64,000 nucleotides of DNA from Clostridium saccharoperbutylacetonicum N1-4(HMT) (lineage in GTDB: Bacteria; Bacillota; Clostridia; Clostridiales; Clostridiaceae). The stretch lies in assembly GCF_000340885.1 (NCBI RefSeq), contig NC_020291.1, forward strand, positions 2,851,001-2,915,000, in the 5' to 3' direction. The notes under the pieces are model-generated. The model did not search any database. It was not told where the DNA came from and worked only from the letters and a program-made list of their open reading frames with translations. The position numbers were made by a program, and so were the translations under genes. Below, piece after piece: positions 15,301-23,323 of this stretch; the stretch's first letter is position 1, and every line of letters starts with the position of its first letter.

Positions 15301-16857
15301 TTACACAATTTTTGTTGTCCAATCTTCACAATTCCAAGTTTCAGTGATTATATCCCTATAAAATTCAGGTTCATGTGAAACTAATAGGATTGTTCCTTTA
15401 TATTCTTTAAGGGCTCTTTTTAATTCATCTTTTGCATCTACATCTAAGTGGTTAGTAGGTTCGTCTAAGATTAATATATTTGTTTCGTTATTAATGATTT
15501 TACAAAGTCTAACTTTTGCAGCTTCTCCACCAGATAAAACTCTTATTTGTGATTCAAGCTGTTTTGTTGTAAGGCCACATTTTGCAAGAGCAGCTCTTAT
15601 TTGATATTGAGTATATCCAGGGAATTCCTGCCATACCTCTTCTATACATGTATTTGTATTATTTCCTCTATCTTCTTGTTCAAAGTAACCTATGTATTGA
15701 TAATCTCCAAGATGAACTTCTCCGCTTATTGGTTTTATTTGTCCAAGTAAGCTTTTAAGTAAAGTTGATTTACCAAGACCATTAGCTCCAACTAAAGCTA
15801 TTTTTTGTCCTCTTTCCATATATAAATTAAGAGGTTTTGTAAGAGGAGAGTCATAGCCGATAACTAAATCTTTAGTTTCGAATATAGCTTTTCCAGAAGC
15901 CCTAGCAGTTTTGAAAACAAATTCTGGCTTTGGTTTTTCCTTTGAAAGTTCAATTATGTCCATTTTATCAAGCTTCTTTTGTCTAGATTTTGCCATATTA
16001 GCTGTAGCAACATTTGCCTTATTTCTAGCAACAAAATCTTCAAGTCTAGCTATTTCTTTTTGTTGCTTTTCAAAGGCAGCTTCTAATTTTTCTTTATTTA
16101 TTGCATATATTCTTTGAAACTCATCATAATCTCCAACATATCTTGTAAGTTTTCTTTCATCTACATGATATATTAAATTTACTACTGAATTTAAAAAAGG
16201 AATATCATGTGAAATTAAAATAAAGGCATTTTCATATGATTGAAGATATCTTTTAAGCCATTCTACATGTTCCTCATCAAGGTAGTTAGTAGGCTCATCT
16301 AAAAGTAATATATCTGGGGATTGTAGTAATAACTTACCTAGAAGGATTTTGGTTCTTTGTCCTCCAGATAAATCATCTACATCTCTATCTAAACCTAAAT
16401 CTAGAAGTCCAAGTCCTTTTGCAACTTCTTCAACCTTTGGATCAATTACATAAAAACCATTATGGTCTAACATATCTTGAATTACGGCTGTTCTATCAAG
16501 CATTTTAGTTAATTCATCTTCAGTACAATCGCCCATCTTTTCATATAAAGTATTCATTTCAGTTTCTAAATCAAAAAGATATTTAAAGGCGTCTCTTAAT
16601 GCATCTCGTATGCTTTGACCTTTTTCTAAGGCTGCATGTTGATCCATATAACCAACTCTAACATTATTAGACCAAATAACATCGCCTTCATCAGGCATAA
16701 GCTTTCCAGTTACTATATTCATAAATGTTGATTTACCTTCACCATTAGCACCAATAAGACCAACATGTTCTCCCTTTAATAATCTAAATGAAACTTCTTC
16801 GAAAATAGCTCTATCACCAAATCCGTGGTTCATATTTTTTACAGTAAGTATACTCAT
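15301..16857 (-). CDS. ABC-F family ATPase (YkpA/YbiT-like)
   Basis: This encodes 518 aa, ATG 16857 after AAGGAGG. Two ABC domains without membrane segments: Walker A GANGEGKST, signature LSGGQ, Walker B ILLLDEPTNYLD; then GANGLGKST, LSGGE, ILILDEPTNHLD. Between them is the charged linker (KEKLEAAFEKQQKEIARLED) that reaches the ribosomal P-site in ABC-F proteins. Such proteins act on translating ribosomes as translation factors or antibiotic-protection factors. The size and sequence style fit the housekeeping YkpA/YbiT group better than a resistance determinant. No attenuator leader is evident. Confidence 0.93.
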   Translation of the reverse strand: MSILTVKNMNHGFGDRAIFEEVSFRLLKGEHVGLIGANGEGKSTFMNIVTGKLMPDEGDVIWSNNVRVGYMDQHAALEKGQSIRDALRDAFKYLFDLETEMNTLYEKMGDCTEDELTKMLDRTAVIQDMLDHNGFYVIDPKVEEVAKGLGLLDLGLDRDVDDLSGGQRTKILLGKLLLQSPDILLLDEPTNYLDEEHVEWLKRYLQSYENAFILISHDIPFLNSVVNLIYHVDERKLTRYVGDYDEFQRIYAINKEKLEAAFEKQQKEIARLEDFVARNKANVATANMAKSRQKKLDKMDIIELSKEKPKPEFVFKTARASGKAIFETKDLVIGYDSPLTKPLNLYMERGQKIALVGANGLGKSTLLKSLLGQIKPISGEVHLGDYQYIGYFEQEDRGNNTNTCIEEVWQEFPGYTQYQIRAALAKCGLTTKQLESQIRVLSGGEAAKVRLCKIINNETNILILDEPTNHLDVDAKDELKRALKEYKGTILLVSHEPEFYRDIITETWNCEDWTTKIV

Positions 16858-16881
16858 TAATATCCTCCTTGAATAAAGTTA

Positions 16882-16944
16882 TGATTAATTATTAATTTTT
16901 AATTACTAGTAAAAATTATCAATTATAAATTCCAATTTAACTAA
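16882..16944. repeat. 7-bp periodic AT-rich repeat between ABC-F and small gene
   Basis: About nine degenerate heptamers (TGATTAA TTATTAA ...). The rest of the 310-bp gap 16858-17168 is AT-rich with nothing else that I can support. Confidence 0.5.
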
Positions 16945-17168
16945 CTTTCTTTATAACTGAAAATTACACACTGCTAATAGTTTAAATGATACAAAGCTAC
17001 TATGTCAAAATAAATTTTAATAAGATAAAAATATTATAGTTTTATATTGTAAAAGACTCGAAAAATAAAATTTTTATAAATAATATTCCTATTTTGGGGC
17101 AAACTTATAGCATAAAATTTTTAATAAAGTTTTGGAATAATAAATATTTTACGAGAGGAGAAAAAATA

Positions 17169-17330
17169 ATGGAAGAACTAATTAAAGGAATAAAGGAGAA
17201 AGCAGAAAAGATGAAAGGTGAAATGAAAATACTAATGGTAGATATGGGAGATGAAATAAGATCCTTTAGAGATATTATGAAGGAGAAAACAGGGGAAATA
17301 AGTAATGAGATAAAAAAGATTATCAGATAA
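17169..17330 (+). CDS. 53-aa coiled-coil-like protein of unknown function
   Basis: ATG 17169 follows AGAGGAGAAA. The product MEELIKGIKEKAEKMKGEMK and onward is helical and highly charged with regular hydrophobic spacing, consistent with a short amphipathic helix or coiled coil. No family is recognised. It is monocistronic, with a strong terminator 6 bp after the stop. Confidence 0.6.
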   Translation: MEELIKGIKEKAEKMKGEMKILMVDMGDEIRSFRDIMKEKTGEISNEIKKIIR

Positions 17331-17335
17331 AGATA

Positions 17336-17379
17336 AAAAGATAGTAAATGTTTTGAAAGGCATTATTACTATCTTTTTT
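17336..17379 (+). terminator. Terminator of the 53-aa gene
   Basis: AAAAGATAGTAA (17336-17347) pairs with TTACTATCTTTT, ending in a T-run. Confidence 0.88.
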
Positions 17380-17442
17380 CAACTATTGCTGCGCATAAAA
17401 GTAACAGAAAAATATAGAAATCATATTATATAGTGGAAATGG

Positions 17443-18147
17443 TTATAAGGTAAGTAAACTACCTCTATCTATTAATTTACCTTTTCTAAGTGCAATAGGT
17501 GAGATGTCATATTTGTAAAGAAATTTTTTTATCTCATCTCCCCAGCTGTAGCAATCTAAATCACCAAAGAAGGCCATTCTGTTTAAAGAAATCATTCCGC
17601 CAACCCCGCCTATAAAACCGTAGTTTAGTGAAGGTAGTGATATATCTCCGGGAGGAAGTAAGAGAATATCAAAATCATATTCTTGTAAGGCTTTAAAAAT
17701 TCCTTTATCACTTGTTATTAATGCCTTATCTCTGACAGGGAGAACAGAGCATTTTGTATATCCTTGAGATACATTGATTTTGATTTTAGTTAATTGAGAA
17801 GCTAAAAGATTTTTATCTGTAAATTTTAAATTGTGAATAAAGTGATTTTCTAAAATTAAAGAATTTAAAATAATGTCATTAGGATATGTATAGGACAATG
17901 AATTTATAGAAACAATAAAATCTATGTCATTGTCAATCAAAATATTCTTGAAATTTTGAGAAATATCTTTTTGAATAATAACTTTGTTTGAGGAATTGTT
18001 TTTTAGGATATTTAATTGAATATCAGGGTGTCCATTTATAGCTTCATATACAGAATTGCATTTTGGAACTAGAATTGGGTTCATATTTAATTTTAAAAGG
18101 TTGTTTAATTCTTCATTTGTAATTCTATAATCGACAAAGCAATGCAT
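17443..18147 (-). CDS. DUF6873 family GME-fold protein
   Basis: This encodes 234 aa. ATG 18147 lies after AAGGAGAATAAT; a longer frame to 18171 has no RBS. MHCFVDYRITNEELNNLLKL, GHPDIQLNIL, NVSQGYTKCSVLPV and LLLPPGDISLPSLNYGFIGG are the conserved blocks of this clostridial family, related by fold to guanidino-group-modifying enzymes (arginine deiminase superfamily). GHPDIQ and the late Cys/Gly segment could be active-site parts, but no reaction is known. It is a single gene, divergent from ytxC. Confidence 0.78.
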   Translation of the reverse strand: MHCFVDYRITNEELNNLLKLNMNPILVPKCNSVYEAINGHPDIQLNILKNNSSNKVIIQKDISQNFKNILIDNDIDFIVSINSLSYTYPNDIILNSLILENHFIHNLKFTDKNLLASQLTKIKINVSQGYTKCSVLPVRDKALITSDKGIFKALQEYDFDILLLPPGDISLPSLNYGFIGGVGGMISLNRMAFFGDLDCYSWGDEIKKFLYKYDISPIALRKGKLIDRGSLLTL

Positions 18148-18316
18148 ATTATTCTCCTTTATAGTAAGCAAGTATTAATGTTAAACACTCAATGATTATT
18201 GAAAGTTGATTTTCGTTTGAAATCCTTAAGTTTAAAAGAATCCTATTGATAATATGCAGATATTCAAGCCAGAATTATGCATAAGGATTTAAGAAATTCT
18301 AAAATTGGTTTGCAAT

Positions 18317-18348
18317 AAATTAACAATGGATAATTAATAATTATTAAC
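18317..18348. repeat. 7-bp periodic AT-rich repeat
   Basis: AATTAACAATGGATAATTAAT and the following bases have the same heptamer style as the tract at 16882. No other feature seen in 18148-18479. Confidence 0.4.
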
Positions 18349-18479
18349 CTACAAACTTCTCAAAATATATTGTGAACTGAATAATTTAACATGTCAATTT
18401 TAAAATTAAAATTTAAGTATAAATTTTGCATACCAATAAATTTTTAATACATACTAATATTAAGAAGGGAGTGAAATCC

Positions 18480-19379
18480 ATGCTTATTTTAAAATTAGCT
18501 TATAGTGATGACTTGAGCTTTTCTAATGACTTGCAAGAGCTAAGAGAATTACTTAAGAAAAAGAATATCTTAATCGGATTTGTTGAAAGTATTGAAGGAA
18601 AAATCCATATAATTAAGATAATATGTGAAGATAACTGTTATAATGAGAAAATAAAAGAAATTATTAACTTATATGTTAGTAATATTTTATATAAAATAGT
18701 TATTGATAATTATAGAAAAAAAGAAATGCTGGAATTTTTAACAGACAACTTCTTTTTCTTAAAGCAAAGTGAAATATTTGAAGTGGAAGATAAAATATTA
18801 AAAATACTGAAGTGCGAAGAAAAAACAGAAGGTGAAAATTCTATATATTGTTTAAATAATATAAATGAAATGATTGAAAAAATTAGAGATTGTATAAGTG
18901 AAAAACAAGAAATAAATATAGATGGTTTTATAACTTTTAGAATGAGAAAGCTTAGAATCTATATAGAAAAAATAATTGATAATGTAGTAGAAAGCTATAT
19001 AGCAGAAAAAGAATATAAAGAATTCATAAAACTGTTAAAATATTTTGTAGAAATACAAGAATGCAAAATTGAAGAAATTAATATAGTAATAGATGAAAAT
19101 AATAATTATATAGTTAGAGATAGGGAAGGTAGAAATTTATATTACAATTTTATAAGTGATATAAAAATAGAGGGGAGCAGTACAGATTTAAATATGGAAG
19201 ATATATTAATTAGTGGATTAATAACAAATGCGCCCAAGAATATAAATATATATGGAAAAGAAAATTGTGACAATAAGGAATTTTTGGATACGATTGAAAA
19301 AGTGTTTGAAAGCAAGGTTGCTTTTTATAAAAGTAGTGAGGAATATAAAGGTGAAAAAATAATACTAAAAAAATATTGA
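18480..19379 (+). CDS. ytxC: Sporulation protein YtxC
   Basis: This encodes 299 aa. ATG 18480 follows AAGGGAGTG; the frame is open to 18426 but lacks an RBS there. The YLSD-less N-terminus MLILKLAYSDDLSF, the central IDGFITFRMRKLRIYIEKII and the C-terminal TNAPKNINIYG with a final EGKEKI-like strand match YtxC, a spore-former protein of unknown mechanism. Its stop codon is inside the -35 box of the infC promoter. It commonly precedes infC/thrS in Firmicutes, which supports the call. Confidence 0.85.
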   Translation: MLILKLAYSDDLSFSNDLQELRELLKKKNILIGFVESIEGKIHIIKIICEDNCYNEKIKEIINLYVSNILYKIVIDNYRKKEMLEFLTDNFFFLKQSEIFEVEDKILKILKCEEKTEGENSIYCLNNINEMIEKIRDCISEKQEINIDGFITFRMRKLRIYIEKIIDNVVESYIAEKEYKEFIKLLKYFVEIQECKIEEINIVIDENNNYIVRDREGRNLYYNFISDIKIEGSSTDLNMEDILISGLITNAPKNINIYGKENCDNKEFLDTIEKVFESKVAFYKSSEEYKGEKIILKKY

Positions 19380-19404
19380 CATGGATTATTAATGATGATA
19401 TACT
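19376..19404 (+). promoter_or_regulatory. infC operon promoter
   Basis: Consensus TTGACA (19376-19381), 17-bp spacer, TATACT (19399-19404). The TGA of ytxC lies inside the -35 box. Confidence 0.8.
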
Positions 19405-19409
19405 CATCT

Positions 19410-19560
19410 TTGTTAAGAAGAAACAGCCGTTTCTCACCATGCAGTGTTATAAGTACTACTAGTATGGTTTATGGATATCTGTGCAATATGTATTGATAAT
19501 TTTGAGACGGCTAGAAGGCCGTCTTTTTATTATGCATATAATTTTTCGGAGGTGAAAAAT
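19410..19560 (+). ncRNA. infC-rpmI-rplT leader with L20-type attenuator
   Basis: The terminator stem AGACGGC (19505-19511)/GCCGTCT (19518-19524) plus T-run competes with an antiterminator in which AGCCGTTTCTC (19425-19435) pairs with GAGACGGCT (19504-19512). This mutually exclusive design upstream of infC matches the Firmicutes L20 leader, where excess L20 favours termination. Confidence 0.82.
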
Positions 19561-20073
19561 ATTAATAAAGATTTTCCAATGAATGAAGAAATTAGAGAAA
19601 AAGAACTTAGAGTAATAGGCAGCGAGGGAGAACAATTAGGTGTTATCTCAGCAGCTGAAGCAAGAAGACTTGCTGAAGAAAAAGAGCTTGACTTAGTAAT
19701 GATTTCTCCTAATGCAAAACCACCAGTTTGTAAGATTATGGACTTTGGTAAGTACATTTATGAGCAATCAAAGAAAGAAAAAGAAGCTAAGAAAAAGCAA
19801 AAAGTTATTAGTATTAAAGAAATAAGAGTAAGTCTAACAATTGAGGAACATGATATTGATATAAAAGCAAAAAATGCTAGAAAGTTCCTATTAGATGGAG
19901 ATAAAGTTAAAATCACTGTTAGATTTAGAGGTAGAGAAATGGAACTTGGTCATATTGGACAAAGAATCCTTGATAAATTTGCTTCTAAATTAGAAGATGT
20001 TTGCCTTATAGAGAAACACCCCAAGAGGGAAGGCAGAAGCATGACAATGGTTTTAGGGCCTAAAAAGGCATAA
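19561..20073 (+). CDS. infC: Translation initiation factor IF-3
   Basis: This encodes 170 aa. The start is ATT 19561, 6 nt after GGAGGTG (19548-19554); no ATG is suitably spaced (ATG 19579 is too far). A non-AUG AUU start is classic for infC and underlies its self-regulation. The N-domain [20 protein letters not shown] and the C-domain [20 protein letters not shown] are both present. It is the first gene of the infC-rpmI-rplT operon behind the L20-type attenuator. Confidence 0.97.
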   Translation: MNKDFPMNEEIREKELRVIGSEGEQLGVISAAEARRLAEEKELDLVMISPNAKPPVCKIMDFGKYIYEQSKKEKEAKKKQKVISIKEIRVSLTIEEHDIDIKAKNARKFLLDGDKVKITVRFRGREMELGHIGQRILDKFASKLEDVCLIEKHPKREGRSMTMVLGPKKA

Positions 20074-20093
20074 CTTGAGAGGAGGATTTAATC

Positions 20094-20291
20094 ATGCCAA
20101 AAATGAAAAGTCATAGAGGTGCAGCAAAAAGATTCAGAAAGACAGGTACAGGAAAGCTTAAGAGAGCTAAAGCGTTTAAGAGTCATATCTTAACTAAGAA
20201 GAGCTCAAAGACTAAGAGAAATCTTAGAAAAGCTGGATATGTTTCAAAGTCACAAGAAAAAGTAATGAAGAAATTATTACCATACCTATAA
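20094..20291 (+). CDS. rpmI: 50S ribosomal protein L35
   Basis: This encodes 65 aa with the L35 signature [20 protein letters not shown]. It is strongly basic. It starts 20 bp after infC behind GAGGAGG and precedes rplT by 28 bp. The length is standard. Confidence 0.98.
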   Translation: MPKMKSHRGAAKRFRKTGTGKLKRAKAFKSHILTKKSSKTKRNLRKAGYVSKSQEKVMKKLLPYL

Positions 20292-20319
20292 TATAGAGGT
20301 AGTGCAGGAGGTTTAAGTA

Positions 20320-20679
20320 ATGGCAAGAGTAAAGAGAGCAAAGAATTCTCGTAAAAATCATAAAAAAGTTTTAAAACTTGCAAAGGGATACTACGGTGGA
20401 AAGAGTAAGCTATTTAAAACTGCTAATGAATCAGTAATCAGAGCGTTAAGAAATTCTTACGTTGGTAGAAAGAATAAGAAGAGAGATTACAGAAGTTTAT
20501 GGATTGCAAGAATTAATGCTGCAACAAGAATAAACAACTTATCATATTCTAAATTTATGAACGGAATCAAATTAGCTGGAATCGACATCAACAGAAAGAT
20601 GTTATCTGAAATAGCTATAAACGATCCAAAAGCATTTGCTGAATTAGTGGAAGTTGCTAAAAAACAATTAAATGCTTAA
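20320..20679 (+). CDS. rplT: 50S ribosomal protein L20
   Basis: This encodes 119 aa, [20 protein letters not shown] at the N-terminus and [20 protein letters not shown] in the C-terminal domain. It is a 23S assembly protein and, through its C-terminal domain, the expected regulator of this operon's leader. It starts behind GGAGG and ends just before a strong terminator. Confidence 0.98.
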   Translation: MARVKRAKNSRKNHKKVLKLAKGYYGGKSKLFKTANESVIRALRNSYVGRKNKKRDYRSLWIARINAATRINNLSYSKFMNGIKLAGIDINRKMLSEIAINDPKAFAELVEVAKKQLNA

Positions 20680-20684
20680 TACAT

Positions 20685-20714
20685 AAAATGCGGTTTAGAC
20701 CGCATTTTATTTTT
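20685..20714 (+). terminator. infC-rpmI-rplT operon terminator
   Basis: AAAATGCGGT (20685-20694) pairs with ACCGCATTTT (20699-20708), then T-rich. Confidence 0.92.
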
Positions 20715-20764
20715 ATATACAAATATAAATAAGAGTTAGAATGATTAGAGGAAACTCGACTCGC

Positions 20765-20880
20765 ATTTGTTCACTAAGCACACGATTCACGCCAAATCAT
20801 AGATTTGGATTCACTGCTTATGTCAAATTAGAGTTACAAATTGGCAAGAAGTAAGTGCTAAGACTTACTGTTATTCTTGC
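20765..20880. repeat. Two imperfect inverted repeats between rplT and TrmH gene
   Basis: CCAAATC-ATA-GATTTGG (20792-20808) is the tip of a larger imperfect stem with arms from ATTTG (20765) to CAAAT (20824). A second stem GCAAGAA (20844) / TTCTTGC (20874) with inner TAAGT/ACTTA follows. Neither has a terminator T-run. It looks like a dispersed palindromic element or structured leader. Confidence 0.5.
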
Positions 20881-20919
20881 ATAAATTAAAATATTCTTGT
20901 GATTTTGAGGTGTAGCGCT

Positions 20920-21705
20920 TTGATATTTATTGAAAGTAAAGAAAATAGTTTGTTTAAAAATACAAAGAAGCTTAAAGAAAGAAAAAACAGAAATAAAACC
21001 AGCAAGTACATAATTGAAGGTTTTAGATTGGTTCAAGAAGCATTTAAAGCAAAAGTTCATGTAGATTATTTAATTGTAGCAGAAGATGCAGTAAATAAAA
21101 TTGATGAATTTTTAGGCGAATATATTAATGAAGAGATTAAAATTTATAAAATAGCAGCAAATTTGTTTAAAGAGCTTATTTCGACAGAAAATCCTCAAGG
21201 AATACTTGCAGTTATAAATATGAATGCTAGAATACTAAATTCTGATGGGGATTTTTATTTACTTTGTGATAAGCTGCAGGATCCAGGAAATCTTGGGACT
21301 ATAATAAGAACAGCTCATGCGGCAGGAGTGCAGGGTATTATACTGACAAAAGGAACCGTGGACATATATAATGAAAAAACAATTAGATCTACAATGGGAT
21401 CTATATTTTATATTCCTATTCATTATGATGATGAGAATTTCTCTTTGGCTAACGAATTAAAGGAAAAAGGGTTTAATTTAGTAGTTACATCTTTAGATAC
21501 AGATAAAAACTTTTTTCAAGCGGATTTAAGAGGAAAGGTTCTTTTAACTGTTGGAAATGAAGGGAATGGAGTTAGTTCAGAAGTTCTGGATATGGCTGAT
21601 ACTAAAGTTAAGATACCAATGCCAGGCAATGCTGAATCTTTAAATGTGGCAATAGCTGCCTCTGTTATTATGTATGAAAAAGTAAGACAAAATCAACCTA
21701 AATAA
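20920..21705 (+). CDS. TrmH/SpoU-family RNA 2'-O-methyltransferase
   Basis: This encodes 261 aa. I chose TTG 20920, 7 nt after GAGGTG; the GTG at 20899 has no RBS. The N-terminal substrate-binding domain (KLKERKNRNKTSKYIIEGFR) resembles RlmB/TrmH. The SPOUT domain shows LLCDKLQDPGNLGTIIRTAH, GNEGNGVSSEV and the knot motif IPMPGNAESLNVAIAASVIM. It methylates a ribose in rRNA or tRNA; the exact nucleotide is unknown. Its location before pheS is the usual one in Firmicutes. Confidence 0.92.
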   Translation: MIFIESKENSLFKNTKKLKERKNRNKTSKYIIEGFRLVQEAFKAKVHVDYLIVAEDAVNKIDEFLGEYINEEIKIYKIAANLFKELISTENPQGILAVINMNARILNSDGDFYLLCDKLQDPGNLGTIIRTAHAAGVQGIILTKGTVDIYNEKTIRSTMGSIFYIPIHYDDENFSLANELKEKGFNLVVTSLDTDKNFFQADLRGKVLLTVGNEGNGVSSEVLDMADTKVKIPMPGNAESLNVAIAASVIMYEKVRQNQPK

Positions 21706-21740
21706 AATAATGAATTTATGCATAAATTTTGAAAAATATA

Positions 21741-21769
21741 TTGATATTTTATAAATTTATTTGTATAAT
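21741..21769 (+). promoter_or_regulatory. pheST promoter
   Basis: TTGATA (21741-21746), 17-bp spacer, TATAAT (21764-21769), directly upstream of the T-box. Confidence 0.75.
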
Positions 21770-21776
21770 GAATTGT

Positions 21777-22034
21777 ATTAATTGGATATTTAAAACTGTG
21801 AATGAGAAAGTAAATATTAGAAAAGTTTTAAGGGAGAGAGGGTCATGGACTGTAAGCCTTCTTAAATAATATAATATTGAAGTTCGCTCAGGAGTTCTAG
21901 CTGTGAAAATTGCAGTAGTAGCTAGCGGCAAAAAAGGTCGTTAATTAAATTAAGTTGGGTACTTGTATTTTGAGTTCCAATTAGGGTGGTAACGCGGATA
22001 TTTCGTCCCTTTTTTAGGGGGACGATTTTTTTAT
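21777..22034 (+). ncRNA. T-box leader of pheST, Phe specifier
   Basis: The conserved antiterminator bulge AGGGTGGTAACGCGG (21983-21997) contains the UGGU that pairs with uncharged tRNA NCCA. A terminator CGTCCC (22004)/GGGGACG (22018-22024) plus T7 follows. The specifier-loop codon is most likely TTC (21883-21885, in GAAGTTCG), matching tRNA-Phe and the downstream gene. Confidence 0.93.
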
Positions 22035-22092
22035 GCAAAAAAGCCTGTGAAATTAATATTTGAAATTTGCAGCATTGAAAGGAGAAACGATT

Positions 22093-23112
22093 ATGAAAGA
22101 AAAACTTAAAGAATTACAAGAACTTGCATTAAATCAAATTGAAGCTGTTAAAAACAGCAGTGAATTAGAAGAAATTAGAGTAAAGTTCTTAGGAAAAAAA
22201 GGAGAACTTACTACAATATTAAGAGGTATGGGGAGTGTTTCTCCAGAAGAAAGACCAATGGTAGGGAAATTGGTTAACGAAGCTAAAGCAGCTGTTGAGG
22301 AGAAATTAGAAAGTGTATTATCTGATATAAAAAGTAAAGAAAAAGCAGAAAAACTTGCAGGTGAAAACATAGATATTTCACTTCCAGGAAGAAAGAAAGT
22401 TATAGGAAAAAGACATCCTTTAGATTTAACCTTACAAAGCATGGAAGAAATCTTTGTTTCAATGGGTTTCACAATTGAGGATGGGCCAGAAGTTGAATAT
22501 GATCATTATAACTTTGAAGCTTTAAATATTCCTAAGAATCATCCAGCAAGAAGTGAACAAGATACGTTATATATTAATGATAATATAGTCCTTAGAACAC
22601 AAACTTCACCAGTTCAAATTAGAACTATGGAAAATCAAAAGCCTCCAATAAAAATGATATCACCAGGTAAAGTATATAGATCAGATTCTGTAGATGCTAC
22701 TCATTCACCTATATTTTATCAAATGGAAGGTTTAGTTATAGATAAAGGTGTAACTTTTGCTGATTTAAAAGGAACTTTAGAATTATTCGCTAAAAAGATG
22801 TTTGGTGATAAAGTTCAAACTAAATTCAGACCGCACCACTTCCCATTCACAGAACCATCAGCAGAAATGGATGCAACATGCTTCGTTTGTGGTGGTGAAG
22901 GATGTAGAGTATGTAAAGGTAGTGGTTGGATAGAACTTTTAGGCTGTGGAATGGTTCATCCAAATGTACTAAGAAATTGTGGACTTGATCCAGAAGTATA
23001 TAGTGGATTTGCTTTTGGCTTTGGAGTAGATAGAATGGTAATGTTAAAGTATGGAATAGATGATATAAGATTACTATATGAAAGTGATATGAGATTCTTA
23101 AACCAATTCTAA
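22093..23112 (+). CDS. pheS: Phenylalanine-tRNA ligase alpha subunit
   Basis: This encodes 339 aa; ATG 22093 after AAAGGAGA replaces a longer frame from 22060. It has the N-terminal coiled coil (residues 1-90) and class II catalytic motifs: [19 protein letters not shown] (motif 2 region) and [18 protein letters not shown] (motif 3). The insert [17 protein letters not shown] with four cysteines is usual in Firmicutes PheS. It forms the alpha2-beta2 enzyme with PheT and is controlled by the Phe T-box. Confidence 0.97.
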   Translation: MKEKLKELQELALNQIEAVKNSSELEEIRVKFLGKKGELTTILRGMGSVSPEERPMVGKLVNEAKAAVEEKLESVLSDIKSKEKAEKLAGENIDISLPGRKKVIGKRHPLDLTLQSMEEIFVSMGFTIEDGPEVEYDHYNFEALNIPKNHPARSEQDTLYINDNIVLRTQTSPVQIRTMENQKPPIKMISPGKVYRSDSVDATHSPIFYQMEGLVIDKGVTFADLKGTLELFAKKMFGDKVQTKFRPHHFPFTEPSAEMDATCFVCGGEGCRVCKGSGWIELLGCGMVHPNVLRNCGLDPEVYSGFAFGFGVDRMVMLKYGIDDIRLLYESDMRFLNQF

Positions 23113-23192
23113 GAAATTATTTGAAATTAATACTATTATGATGTGTTTGAAAAAATAATTGGTCAAAATTTAAAGATCTTCAAAGGAAATAA

Positions 23193-23260
23193 ACATTAAT
23201 TAAACATTGAAAATTCATAATAAAGTACTGACCATTGATAATTGAACATTGTAATACTGG
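23193..23260. repeat. 7-bp periodic repeat between pheS and pheT
   Basis: Heptamers such as ATTGATA ATTGAAC ATTGTAA are clear. An imperfect hairpin GGGTGTGGATATTTTG / CAATAATCCATATACCC (23259-23300) follows, right before the pheT RBS, without a T-run. Confidence 0.55.
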
Positions 23261-23323
23261 GTGTGGATATTTTGAGAAAAATTCAATAATCCATATACCC
23301 AATAATCAAGAGGAGGAGACAAA

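Noticed and set aside
15301..16857. ABC-F gene as an antibiotic-resistance determinant
   Set aside because: Sequence style and lack of an attenuating leader or mobile context fit a housekeeping YkpA/YbiT-like protein better.
23259..23300. Hairpin before pheT considered as a second T-box or terminator
   Set aside because: No AGGGTGG-type T-box bulge, no T-run, and pheT is expected to be cotranscribed with pheS.
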